Shown: piece after piece, positions 36,910-44,664 of the stretch | How positions within the stretch are numbered: position 1 is the stretch's first letter | Layout of the letters: each line of letters starts with the position of its first letter | Assembly: GCF_003323735.1 (NCBI RefSeq) | Contig: NZ_QOIM01000028.1 | Location: 62,001 to 126,000, forward strand | DNA from: Streptomyces reniochalinae | Lineage (GTDB): Bacteria > Actinomycetota > Actinomycetes > Streptomycetales > Streptomycetaceae | Direction of reading: 5' to 3' | DNA length: 64,000 nucleotides | The notes under the pieces: model-generated | What the model saw: only the letters and a program-made list of their open reading frames with translations | Database searches by the model: none | Told to the model about the DNA's origin: nothing | Position numbers and translations under genes: made by a program

Positions 36910-38468
36910 CCCCGCAACCCCCCAACCCCTCGGACGAGCGGCGGGAGACGCATGTGCCGTTCCCGCGGCCCGAGCCCGGCGCCGGAGCGGGCGCCGCACC
37001 GGCCGGCCCACCGCCGGGCTGCCCCGCGCACGCCGCGGGTGCCGGGCCGGGCGGCGGCGCGGACGGGCTGCGCCGCCTCTTCGGTCCCGAGGCCGACACC
37101 GACCCCATGAGGCTGTACGAGAAGCTGCGGTCCGAGCACGGTCCTGTGGCCCCGGTGCTGCTGCCCGGCGACGTGCGTGTCTGGCTGGTGCTCGGCCACC
37201 GCGAGAACCTCGAAGTGGCCCGCACGCCCTCGCTCTTCTCCCGGGACTCGCGCTACTGGCACGCCATGCGTGAGGGCAGGATCCCCCCTGACCACCCGCT
37301 CGCGCCGCTCACCACGTGGCAGCCGCTGTGCGTGTTCGCCGACGGCATGGAGCACCAGCGGCTGCGCCAGGCGCTCACCGACAGCCTGTCGCGCTTCGAG
37401 TCGCGCGGTATCCGCCGGTACGTGATCCGCTTCACGCACCAGCTCATCGACGGCTTCGAGAACGCCGGACAGGCCGACCTGGTCGAGCAGTTCGCCGACC
37501 AGCTTCCGCTGCGCGTCATCACGCAGCTGTTCGGCATGGAGGAGGAGTACGGACCCCAGCTGGTCAAGGCCGCCAAGGACATGATCCAGGGCACCGAGAC
37601 CGCGGTCGAGAGCAACGACTTCATCACCGACACCCTCCAGCGGCTGGTGGAGCGCAAGCGCGTGGAACCTGCGCACGACGTGGCCTCCAAGCTGATCGAG
37701 CACCCGGCGGGGCTGTCCGACGACGAGGTGCGAGAGCACCTGCGCGTCACCCTGGTCTCCGCCAACGAGCCGACGGTCAACCTGATCGCGAACACGCTGC
37801 GGATGCTGCTCACCGACCGCCGTTTCCGGGCGACCCTGGCAGGAGGGCACATGACCCTGCCGGACGCGCTGGAGCAGGTGCTGTGGGACGAGCCGCCGAT
37901 GACGACGAACATCGGCAGGTGGGCGACGGGCGACACCCAGCTCGCCGGCCGGAAGATCAAGGCCGGCGACATGCTGGTCCTCGGGCTCGCGGCGGGCAAC
38001 GTCGACCCCGCGGTCCGTCCCGACCTGTCGGTGCCGCTGCACGGCAACCGCTCCCATCTGGCGTTCAGCGCCGGGCCGCACGAGTGCCCGGGCCGGGACC
38101 TGGGCCGGGCCATCGCGGACACCGGTCTTGACACGCTGCTCTCGCGCCTGCCCGACCTACGGCTCGCGGTGCCTCATGAAGAGCTGCGCTGGGACTCGGC
38201 CCTGATGTCCCGTCGGCTCGTGGCGCTGCCCACCTCGTTCACGCCGCCGCGTCAGGCGGGGCGGGCGAGGCCCGGCGAGACGTCCATGTCGGCCCGGCAG
38301 CCCCTGCCGCCGCCCCAGCCCGTCCCCGGCGCCGCTGTGGGCACCCAGACGCGGCGGCCGCCGCCTCCCGGGGAAGCGCCGGCCGCCGGTGCCGTGTCAC
38401 CGTCCGAGCCGGCACGCGGGACGGGCTGGGCGGCCGTGAAGCGCCGGCTGCGCGGCCGTGGCAGGTGA
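36906..38468 (+). CDS. Conservon-associated cytochrome P450 (CYP157-like), ExxR motif altered
   Basis: This is a 520-residue P450 with a long Pro-rich N-terminus and a disordered C-terminal 80 residues. The heme loop FSAGPHECPG (C394) is intact. The K-helix reads E323-Q-V-L-W where ExxR is nearly universal, so the Arg is missing. This fits the CYP157 family, which lacks ExxR and is typically conservon-linked. The I-helix has SANEPTVNL in place of AGxxT. It may bind heme yet differ in turnover, or serve a sensory role. Redox partner and substrate are unknown. Confidence 0.9.
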   Translation: MTPQPPNPSDERRETHVPFPRPEPGAGAGAAPAGPPPGCPAHAAGAGPGGGADGLRRLFGPEADTDPMRLYEKLRSEHGPVAPVLLPGDVRVWLVLGHRENLEVARTPSLFSRDSRYWHAMREGRIPPDHPLAPLTTWQPLCVFADGMEHQRLRQALTDSLSRFESRGIRRYVIRFTHQLIDGFENAGQADLVEQFADQLPLRVITQLFGMEEEYGPQLVKAAKDMIQGTETAVESNDFITDTLQRLVERKRVEPAHDVASKLIEHPAGLSDDEVREHLRVTLVSANEPTVNLIANTLRMLLTDRRFRATLAGGHMTLPDALEQVLWDEPPMTTNIGRWATGDTQLAGRKIKAGDMLVLGLAAGNVDPAVRPDLSVPLHGNRSHLAFSAGPHECPGRDLGRAIADTGLDTLLSRLPDLRLAVPHEELRWDSALMSRRLVALPTSFTPPRQAGRARPGETSMSARQPLPPPQPVPGAAVGTQTRRPPPPGEAPAAGAVSPSEPARGTGWAAVKRRLRGRGR

Positions 38469-38864
38469 GCGCCTGACTGTCCGACCTGCCTGGCTTGTCC
38501 GGCGCCCGTGCGTTCCAGCGGGTACGCGTCCGTGCGCGTCCCCGTGGGATGGTGCCCGACTTCTCCCCGTCCGGGGCGGAATCACCCCAGCTGCCGTTCC
38601 GAATATGCCAAGTGCGCCCTACTGAGTCTCCTGTGGCGTGAATGGTTGCTTGTGGCAATGGATACACATGAGCAAAGAGGGTCACGTCGCGTCATCCGCT
38701 CCGTGCCACCTGTCGGCCCGCCCCCACCCGGGGGCGGGCCTCGGCATGGATCCTGGCGTGCGCGCGGCGCCGTGTCCGGAACCCCGGCGCGCCGTCGGCA
38801 GACCCTCAAGGAGTGTCCGGGCAAGGAAGCGGCGCGGCCGCAGGAGTGACTGAGGTGATCGATA
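38469..38864. other. Intergenic region with hairpin between P450 and terpene synthase
   Basis: No gene is supported in this 396-bp gap. An 11-bp inverted repeat (38715-38725 with 38730-38740, arm GGCCCGCCCCC, four-base loop) could terminate the conservon transcript or act as an attenuator before the terpene synthase. A/T-richer DNA at 38595-38690 is a likely promoter area, but no convincing -35/-10 pair stands out. Confidence 0.5.
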
Positions 38865-40058
38865 GTGGAGCACGGGGTACTGGTTCCTCCCGTCTATTCT
38901 CCCATTTCCCCGGCGATACACCCCCGGCACGAGCGGATCGACCAACAGACCGCCGCCTGGGCGAAGAGCTTCGACATCGGCTCGCGTGAACTCCGCGAGA
39001 AGCTCATCGGCCACGACATAGGAACCTTCGCCGCCCGCATCCTCCCGGACGGCGACGAAGAGGTCGTCTCGCTGCTCGCCGACTTCATCCTCTGGCTCTT
39101 CGGCGTCGACGACGGCCACTGCGAAGAGGGAGAACTCGGCGCAGACCCCAAGGAACTCGTCCCCGAACTCTCCCGGCTGCTGCGCGTAGCCCAGAACCCG
39201 GAAGCCCCCATGCTCACCGGCGACTCGCTGGCCGCCGGGCTGCGGGACCTGCGGTACCGCATGAACCTGCATGCGACACCGGGCCAGATCGCCCGCTGGG
39301 TCGACGCGCTGCGGGAGTACTTCCTGTCCGTGGTGTGGGAAGCCTCGCACCGCAGCAAGGGCACCGTCCCCGACCTCAACGACTACACCCTGATGCGGCT
39401 CTACGACGGTGCCACGTCCGTCGTGATGCCGCTGCTGGAGATGGGCTACGGCTACGAACTCCAGCCGCACGAGAGGGACAGCACGTCCGTGCGGGCCGCC
39501 GCCGAGATGGCCTACTTCATCATCACGTGGGACAACGACCTCTTCTCCTACCACAAGGAGTCCCGGGGCCAGCAGTACTACCTCAACGTGCTGCGTGTGC
39601 TCGAACACCACCAGGCGATGAGCCCCGAGGACGCCCTGCGGACCGCCGTCGCCCAACGCGACCGCGTCATGTGCCTGTTCCTCAGGCTGAGCGCCCACCT
39701 CGCCGCCTCCGGCAGCCCCCAACTGCGCCAGTACCTGACAAGCCTCACCTCCTTCATACGGGCCGCGCAGGACTGGGGCATCTCCTCGCGCAGGTACACC
39801 ACCCCCGAGGACCCCGCCGATCTGCCCACCACGTTCCGCGACACGCCCACGGACGACAGCACCGAACCTCTCGACATCCCGGCCGTCTCCTGGTGGTGGG
39901 ACATCGTCCCCGAGGGACCCGGAGGACCGGTCCCCGCGGCGCCGCCCGTCCCGCGCCACAGGCAGCCGGCGGGCGGCGAGGGGGCCGCCCCCGTTCCCCA
40001 CCGCCCCGCGCGCGACCGCGTGGCGATGGCCGGACACCACCACTGCTCCTGCGCCTGA
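38865..40058 (+). CDS. Class I terpene synthase (probable sesquiterpene cyclase)
   Basis: This is a 397-residue terpene cyclase. The Asp-rich motif is D82-D83-G-H-C-E87-E88 (LWLFGVDDGHCEEG), a DDxxxE variant. The second metal motif is complete: N224-D-L-F-S228-Y-H-K-E232 in WDNDLFSYHKE. AQDWGISSRRY supplies the C-terminal Arg-Tyr pair. VLVPPVYSPISPAIHPRHERID is a typical bacterial sesquiterpene-cyclase opening. The last 60 residues are Pro-rich and end HHHCSCA. GAGGTGAT precedes the GTG start. The product cannot be predicted; it is not an obvious geosmin, 2-methylisoborneol, pentalenene or epi-isozizaene synthase. Confidence 0.9.
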   Translation: MEHGVLVPPVYSPISPAIHPRHERIDQQTAAWAKSFDIGSRELREKLIGHDIGTFAARILPDGDEEVVSLLADFILWLFGVDDGHCEEGELGADPKELVPELSRLLRVAQNPEAPMLTGDSLAAGLRDLRYRMNLHATPGQIARWVDALREYFLSVVWEASHRSKGTVPDLNDYTLMRLYDGATSVVMPLLEMGYGYELQPHERDSTSVRAAAEMAYFIITWDNDLFSYHKESRGQQYYLNVLRVLEHHQAMSPEDALRTAVAQRDRVMCLFLRLSAHLAASGSPQLRQYLTSLTSFIRAAQDWGISSRRYTTPEDPADLPTTFRDTPTDDSTEPLDIPAVSWWWDIVPEGPGGPVPAAPPVPRHRQPAGGEGAAPVPHRPARDRVAMAGHHHCSCA

Positions 40059-40097
40059 GCACCGACCGCCGAGAGCGTCACGAAGAGGAGCACCGAA

Positions 40098-41447
40098 GTG
40101 AACACCGCCTTGCGCGCGATACCCCGGGCCCCGGGAAGACTGCCCCTGCTCGGTCACGTCGTCCCCCTGCTGCGGCGACCGCTGGACTTCATGCAGTCCC
40201 TCAGATCGACCGGCGACCTGGTCAGGGTGGACGTCGGCACCCTCCCGATCTACTTCGTCACCAGCGCCGACCTCACACACGAACTCCTGGTGACCAAGGC
40301 ACGCCACGTCGACAAGGGCCGCTTCTTCGTCAGGGCGCGGGTCCTGGTCGGCGACTCCCTGCCGACCGCGCCCTCGCACATCCACCGTCCGCACCGCAGG
40401 CTGATGCAGCCGGCCTTCCACCACAAGCGGATCGCCGAGTATGCGCGCGTGATGGCGGACCGGGCCACGGCCATGGCCGAGGGCTGGTCCGCCCGCCAGA
40501 CGATCGCCGTCGACGAGGAGTTGGCGGAGTTCTCCGTCGGCACCCTCGCCGAGACGATGTTCTCCACCGACATCAGCCGGCCCGCTGCCGTGGCCGTCCG
40601 CCGCGACGTGCCGATCCTGCTGAAGACCGCACTGCTGCGCGCCGTGACGCCGAGGCTGCTGGACCGGCTGCCGATCCCGGCCAACCGGAAGTTCGACGCG
40701 GCAGCCACCCGTCTGCGCAAGGTCATCGACGACGTCGTGGCGGCCTCCCGCGAGCACGAGGAACCGGAGGCCAACGACCTGCTCTCCATGCTGCTCGCCG
40801 CGCGCGACAGCGACACCGGAGAGGCGCTCAGCGACCGTGAGGTCCGTGACGAACTGGTCGCCATCATGTTCGCCGGCACGGAGACGACCGCCTCGACGCT
40901 GTCGTGGACCTTCCACGAACTGGCCACCCACCCTGAGGTCGAGGACCGCCTGGTGGCCGAGATCGAGTCCGTGGTCGGTGACCGGCCCGTCACCTTCGAG
41001 GACGTGCCCAAGCTGGAGTACATGGACCGTGTGCTGCGCGAGGTGTCGCGCATGCACTCCGTCCCGCTGCTGATGCGCCGGGTCACCACGCCCGTCGAAC
41101 TCGGCGGCGTCGAACTCCCTGTCGGTACCGAGATCGGGTTCAGCCTCTACGCCCTGCACCGGGACGCGCGCCTCTATGAGGCCCCGGAGCGGTTCGACCC
41201 GGACCGGTGGCTTCCCGAGCGCCGCCAGGGCCAACCGCGCGAGGGCTACATCCCCTTCGGTTCCGGCAACCGCAAGTGCATCGGTGACGGCTTCGCCTGG
41301 GCGGAGATCGTCATCACACTGGCCACCGTGCTGGCCCGCTGGCGGCTCGAGCCGCTGCCCGAACACTCCGTGAAGGAGGTCGCTTCTGCGGTGGCACACC
41401 CGGACCGGCTGCCGATGCGGGTGATGCCGCGGACGGCGATGGTGTGA
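40098..41447 (+). CDS. Cytochrome P450, probably terpene-tailoring
   Basis: This is a 449-residue P450 with all canonical motifs: I-helix FAGTETTASTLSWTFHEL, ExxR in VLREVSRMH, PERF in APERFDPDRWLPE, and heme loop FGSGNRKCIGDGFAW (C394). Its proline-rich start (IPRAPGRLPLLGHVVPLL) and FGSGNRKCIG loop resemble the CYP183/CYP170-type enzymes that oxidise pentalenene or epi-isozizaene. It lies 39 bp after the terpene synthase with a GAAGAGGAG ribosome site, so the two are probably co-transcribed and the P450 oxidises the cyclase product. Confidence 0.92.
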   Translation: MNTALRAIPRAPGRLPLLGHVVPLLRRPLDFMQSLRSTGDLVRVDVGTLPIYFVTSADLTHELLVTKARHVDKGRFFVRARVLVGDSLPTAPSHIHRPHRRLMQPAFHHKRIAEYARVMADRATAMAEGWSARQTIAVDEELAEFSVGTLAETMFSTDISRPAAVAVRRDVPILLKTALLRAVTPRLLDRLPIPANRKFDAAATRLRKVIDDVVAASREHEEPEANDLLSMLLAARDSDTGEALSDREVRDELVAIMFAGTETTASTLSWTFHELATHPEVEDRLVAEIESVVGDRPVTFEDVPKLEYMDRVLREVSRMHSVPLLMRRVTTPVELGGVELPVGTEIGFSLYALHRDARLYEAPERFDPDRWLPERRQGQPREGYIPFGSGNRKCIGDGFAWAEIVITLATVLARWRLEPLPEHSVKEVASAVAHPDRLPMRVMPRTAMV

Positions 41448-41483
41448 CCGCCCGAGCGCGGTAGCCGCTCTCCCTCGTGCCTT

Positions 41484-41509
41484 CGCCCCCGGCCACTGGG
41501 CCGGGGGCG
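41484..41509 (+). terminator. Hairpin terminator after the terpene operon
   Basis: A perfect 11-bp inverted repeat (arm CGCCCCCGGCC, loop ACTG) lies 37 bases after the P450 stop. The remainder of 41510-41736 holds only short gccggt/gccgga repeats (41570-41630) and no gene. Confidence 0.72.
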
Positions 41510-41736
41510 TCGCGCCGGCCTGGAGTCTGGTGCCGTGTCCGATCCGTGAGAACATTCCACGAACCGTGAGCCGAAGTCGGTGCCCAAGCCGGTGCCCGAG
41601 CCGGAGCCGGGTCCGAACCGGCGGAGCCGACGGGGAGTCGGGGGCGGCCGCGCGCACCGTCACCGTCCGGGACGCGTCGTCTTCGGGCGCCCCCTCCGTA
41701 CGGCACGCGCGCCCTCGCGGCGCTCGGCCGTCGAAA

Positions 41737-41753
41737 CTTAGGGGCTAAGATTT
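41737..41753. promoter_or_regulatory. MarR operator upstream of the MarR gene
   Basis: CTTAGGGGCTAAGATTT is a palindrome 35 bases upstream of the MarR start. The same TTA-N5-TAAG design with the ATTT flank recurs at 52628 and 52724. It is probably an autoregulatory site. Confidence 0.7.
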
Positions 41754-41787
41754 CCTCGCTGTCACGGACACGAGGCGAGGGGGCGGT

Positions 41788-42330
41788 ATGGCGGCGGGCA
41801 AGGCCGCGGGGCGGCGCGACGCGGTGGCGGGGATCGTGGAGGACTGGGCGCGGGAGCGTCCTGACCTGGACACCGCCCCGCTCGAGGTGCTCGCCCGGCT
41901 GCATCGTTCCTTCCTCCACTACAGCGCCCGGATGCAGGGCCCCATCGAGCGGCACGGCCTCTCGGTGGCCGGGTTCGACGTACTGACGGCGCTGCGCAGG
42001 GCCGGTGCGCCCTACCGGCTGACAGCGGGCCAGCTGGCCGACTCCGGGCTGGTCTCCTCGGCGGGCGTGACGCTGCGCATCGACCGGCTGGAGAAGGACG
42101 GGCTGCTGGTGCGCGAGCGGGACGCCGAGGACCGGCGGATCGTCTACTCGCGGCTCACGGACGCGGGGCTGGCCACGGTGGACGAGGTGTTCGCCGAGCA
42201 TCTGGACAACGAGCGCCTGATGCTCGGCGGTCTCTCACCCGCCGAGCGCCGTCAGTTGGCCCGGCTGCTGTCCAAGCTGGAGCGTTCCCTGCTGGACGCG
42301 GAGGTTCCCGAAGGAGCCGGGGAGACCTGA
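41788..42330 (+). CDS. MarR-family transcriptional regulator
   Basis: This is a 180-residue winged-helix regulator. LHRSFLHYSARMQGPIERHGLSVAGFDVLTALRRAG leads into the DNA-binding part YRLTAGQLADSGLVSSAGVTLRIDRLEKDGLLVRERDAEDRRIVYSRLTDAG, the MarR signature with its wing. MarR proteins of catabolic islands usually repress and release DNA on binding an aromatic ligand. Three matching palindromes (here and at the far end of the island) make it the likely regulator of the catabolic operon and the MFS gene. Its last 79 bases overlap the convergent Rieske gene. Confidence 0.9.
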   Translation: MAAGKAAGRRDAVAGIVEDWARERPDLDTAPLEVLARLHRSFLHYSARMQGPIERHGLSVAGFDVLTALRRAGAPYRLTAGQLADSGLVSSAGVTLRIDRLEKDGLLVRERDAEDRRIVYSRLTDAGLATVDEVFAEHLDNERLMLGGLSPAERRQLARLLSKLERSLLDAEVPEGAGET

Positions 42331-43397
42331 GCCCCGCTCGCCGCGGCCCGCTCCCTCGCCGGGCCCGCCTGCTTCCCGTCCCGGCCCGCCTGCTCCCTGG
42401 CCTGGCCCTGGTAGAGCCTGCGCAGCCGGACAACGCCGAGGTCGTGCTGGTAGAGGTTCTCGCGCTGGTCGGCGTCGCGCGGCATCGCCTCCAGCATCGC
42501 GCGGTCCTGTTCCAGCACCTGCCAGTGCCGCTCCTCGATCAGGGTGCGGTACAGGAAGTGCCAGGTGTCGCGCTGCCAGCCCGAGACGCGGCGGTAGCGC
42601 CAGAAGAAGACCCCGGTGCGCCCGGCGTCCACGGGGCAGGCCATCCCGACGATGCCGAAGGGACCGCCGGGCCCTGCCGAGGGCGGGTAGGGGATCGACA
42701 GGTCGACCCAGTCGACGCCCGTGCGGCACAGCTCGACCCAGTCGAAGTTGACGCCGCGCTGGTCGGTCTTCTCGAAGAAGTAGCCCCGCTCGGTCTCCCT
42801 GATGCGGAACTTCGCTGTGGTGTCGCCGTCGTACATGGTGTGCGACTCGTGGTGCAGGAAGGCGCCGTGCATCGGGTCCAGCAGGTTCTCCATGGCGTAC
42901 CGCCAGGGGACCTCCCACTCGGCGTAGCACAGGAACGAGGAGACCTCGGGGTCGGTCAGCGGCTCGGGAAGGGTGAGCTGGACCGGCTCGGGGTGCTCCT
43001 CGTCCCCGAAGTAGGCGAGGATCGCCCCGCCGGTCTCCCGCACCGGCAGGGAGGTCACCAGCGTGCGGCCCTCCAGCGCGCAGCCCGGCAGCCCGGGGAC
43101 GGAGGTGACGGTGCCGCCTTGGTCGATCTCGACGCCGTGGTACCAGCACGCGATCCGGTCGCCCAGGTGCCGGCCCAGCGAGAGGGGAGCCCCGCGGTGG
43201 GGGCAGCGGTCGGCGAGCATGGCGAGGGTGCCGTCGGCGCGGCGGAACAGCAGCCAGTTCTCACCGAGGGCCGTGACCTTGCGCAGCCCGCCGGGCCTGA
43301 CGAAGTGGGAGGGCACGACCGGGTGCCACTGGTTGCGCAGCCCGTTGGCGTAGATGTGCTCGGCGTCCGCGGCGGTGGACAGCGGGGTGTACTTCAT
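42252..43397 (-). CDS. Rieske non-heme iron oxygenase, large subunit
   Basis: This is a 381-residue oxygenase. The Rieske 2Fe-2S ligands are C65, H67, C84 and H87 (CPHRG and CWYHG). The catalytic iron triad is D174, H177 and H182 in ENLLDPMHGAFLHH. With no beta subunit nearby and a Vanillate-B-type reductase two genes upstream, it fits the two-component VanA/phthalate-4,5-dioxygenase-like class that hydroxylates or demethylates aromatics. GGGAG precedes the ATG. The last 40 residues are low-complexity and run antisense into the MarR gene. It is the last gene of the eleven-gene operon. Confidence 0.92.
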   Translation of the reverse strand: MKYTPLSTAADAEHIYANGLRNQWHPVVPSHFVRPGGLRKVTALGENWLLFRRADGTLAMLADRCPHRGAPLSLGRHLGDRIACWYHGVEIDQGGTVTSVPGLPGCALEGRTLVTSLPVRETGGAILAYFGDEEHPEPVQLTLPEPLTDPEVSSFLCYAEWEVPWRYAMENLLDPMHGAFLHHESHTMYDGDTTAKFRIRETERGYFFEKTDQRGVNFDWVELCRTGVDWVDLSIPYPPSAGPGGPFGIVGMACPVDAGRTGVFFWRYRRVSGWQRDTWHFLYRTLIEERHWQVLEQDRAMLEAMPRDADQRENLYQHDLGVVRLRRLYQGQAREQAGRDGKQAGPARERAAASGAQVSPAPSGTSASSRERSSLDSSRAN

Positions 43398-43399
43398 GG

Positions 43400-43633
43400 T
43401 CAGGCTCCCAGGCGGTGCATCTCGGCGGTGAAGGTCTCCTCGGTCCACGGCTGCCCGTCGGGGGTGCGGACCTGGCGGGCGTTGAGCCCGGCGACGACAT
43501 CGGCCAGTTCGTGCCCGTCCTGGGTGAAGACCTCCTCCAGGGTGCGGGCGAGCTTCATCTCGTAGGGGGTGGGCTCGTGGCTGCGGGACTGGTGGACGTC
43601 CAGGGAGGGCCAGGCGTGCTCTGCGGTGCTCAT
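43400..43633 (-). CDS. Small helix-turn-helix-like protein linked to the Rieske oxygenase
   Basis: This is a 77-residue acidic protein. The C-terminal DVVAGLNARQVRTPDGQPWTEETFTAEMHRLGA resembles the serine-recombinase-type helix-turn-helix (GW/DGxxWT pattern); the N-terminus is SLDVHQSRSHEPTPYEMKLARTLEEVF. Similar short recombinase-like HTH proteins accompany Rieske oxygenase genes in actinobacteria, but their role is unknown. GGAG lies seven bases before the ATG, and the next gene starts two bases after the stop. It may be an assembly or regulatory partner rather than a DNA-binding recombinase. Confidence 0.7.
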   Translation of the reverse strand: MSTAEHAWPSLDVHQSRSHEPTPYEMKLARTLEEVFTQDGHELADVVAGLNARQVRTPDGQPWTEETFTAEMHRLGA

Positions 43634-43666
43634 CGGTTGTCTCCAGCGGGGTTCGAGGGGCAGGGG

Positions 43667-44653
43667 TCACATGTCGAGAACGAGCCGGTCCGAGGCGCAC
43701 CGCGAGACGCAGATCATCATCGTGGTGTTCGCGGCCTGTTCGGCTTCGCTGAGCAGGAAGTCGCGGTGGTCAGGAGTGCCGTCGAGGACCCGGGTCTCGC
43801 AGGTGCCGCAGATACCGTCGCGGCAGGAGCTGGCGACGGGCAGCCCCGCGGCCTCCGCGGCGTCGAGGATGGAGGTGCCGGGGGTGACGTCGAGGGTGAC
43901 TCCGGAGGCGCGGCATTCGACCTCGAAGGTCTCCTCGTCGCCGTCCCGGGCCCCGGCTCGGCCCCCGGCGGGCGCCGCGAACCGCTCCAGGCGCAGCTGT
44001 GCCGCAGGGCAGGCCTCCGCGACCGCGGCCAGCAGCCCCTCGGGACCGCAGCAGTAGACGAGCGTTCCTTCGGAGAGCTGTCCGAGTGCTGCCCGAAGGT
44101 CGATGTGGCCCTGCTCGTCCTGCGGTACGCACCGTACGGTGCCGCCGCGCAGGGCCTCCAGCTCCGCGCCGAACGCCATCGAGGTCCGGGTGCGGCCACC
44201 GTGCACGAGGGTGTACGGCACGCCGCCGCGCTCTGCCTCGCGGGCCATGGCGAGGATCGGGGTGATGCCGATGCCGCCGGCGAGGAAGACGTAGCGCTCG
44301 GCCGCCTCCAGCGCGAAGTGGTTGCGCGGGCCGTGCACGGTCACCGTGTGGCCGGGGCGCAGCGCGGTGTGGATGTGCCGCGAACCGCCGCGCGAGCCGG
44401 GCTCGTCGAGGACACCGATGCGGTAGCGGTCGGTGTCGCGGGGGTCTCCGCACAGCGAGTACTGGCGCGTGTGGCCGCCACTCGACACGTCCAGGTGGGC
44501 GCCGGGGGCCCAGGCGGGCAGCGGTTTGCCGTCGGGATGGACGAGTTCGAGGGAGAGGACGCCGTCGGCCTCCCAGGTCATGCGGTGGACGAGCAGTTCG
44601 AGCGGGACGGCGTCGCCGCCCTCGCCCGTATCGGGCCCGGTGGTATCGGTCAT
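43667..44653 (-). CDS. PDR/VanB-family oxidoreductase (Rieske reductase)
   Basis: This is a 328-residue reductase passing electrons from NAD(P)H through flavin and a plant-type ferredoxin centre to the oxygenase. The flavin domain has HTRQYSLCGDPRD, the nucleotide domain AGGIGITPILAMAR and VYCCGPEGLLAAV, and the C-terminal 2Fe-2S ligands are C277, C282, C285 and C315 (SCRDGICGTCETRVLDG, then MMIC). Domain order FMN-NAD-ferredoxin is that of phthalate dioxygenase reductase and vanillate demethylase B. GGAGG lies six bases before the ATG. It is the natural partner of the Rieske protein. Confidence 0.93.
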   Translation of the reverse strand: MTDTTGPDTGEGGDAVPLELLVHRMTWEADGVLSLELVHPDGKPLPAWAPGAHLDVSSGGHTRQYSLCGDPRDTDRYRIGVLDEPGSRGGSRHIHTALRPGHTVTVHGPRNHFALEAAERYVFLAGGIGITPILAMAREAERGGVPYTLVHGGRTRTSMAFGAELEALRGGTVRCVPQDEQGHIDLRAALGQLSEGTLVYCCGPEGLLAAVAEACPAAQLRLERFAAPAGGRAGARDGDEETFEVECRASGVTLDVTPGTSILDAAEAAGLPVASSCRDGICGTCETRVLDGTPDHRDFLLSEAEQAANTTMMICVSRCASDRLVLDM

Positions 44654-44664
44654 GGCCGGCCTCC

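Noticed and set aside
38865..41447. Assignment as a geosmin, 2-methylisoborneol, pentalenene or albaflavenone locus
   Set aside because: The cyclase differs in its metal motif and flanking sequence from those enzymes, and the methyltransferase or double-domain architecture expected for the first two is absent.
41540..41700. Short gccggt/gccgga repeats as a CRISPR-like or structured array
   Set aside because: Units are only six bases, degenerate and without spacers. They are ordinary GC-rich intergenic repetition.
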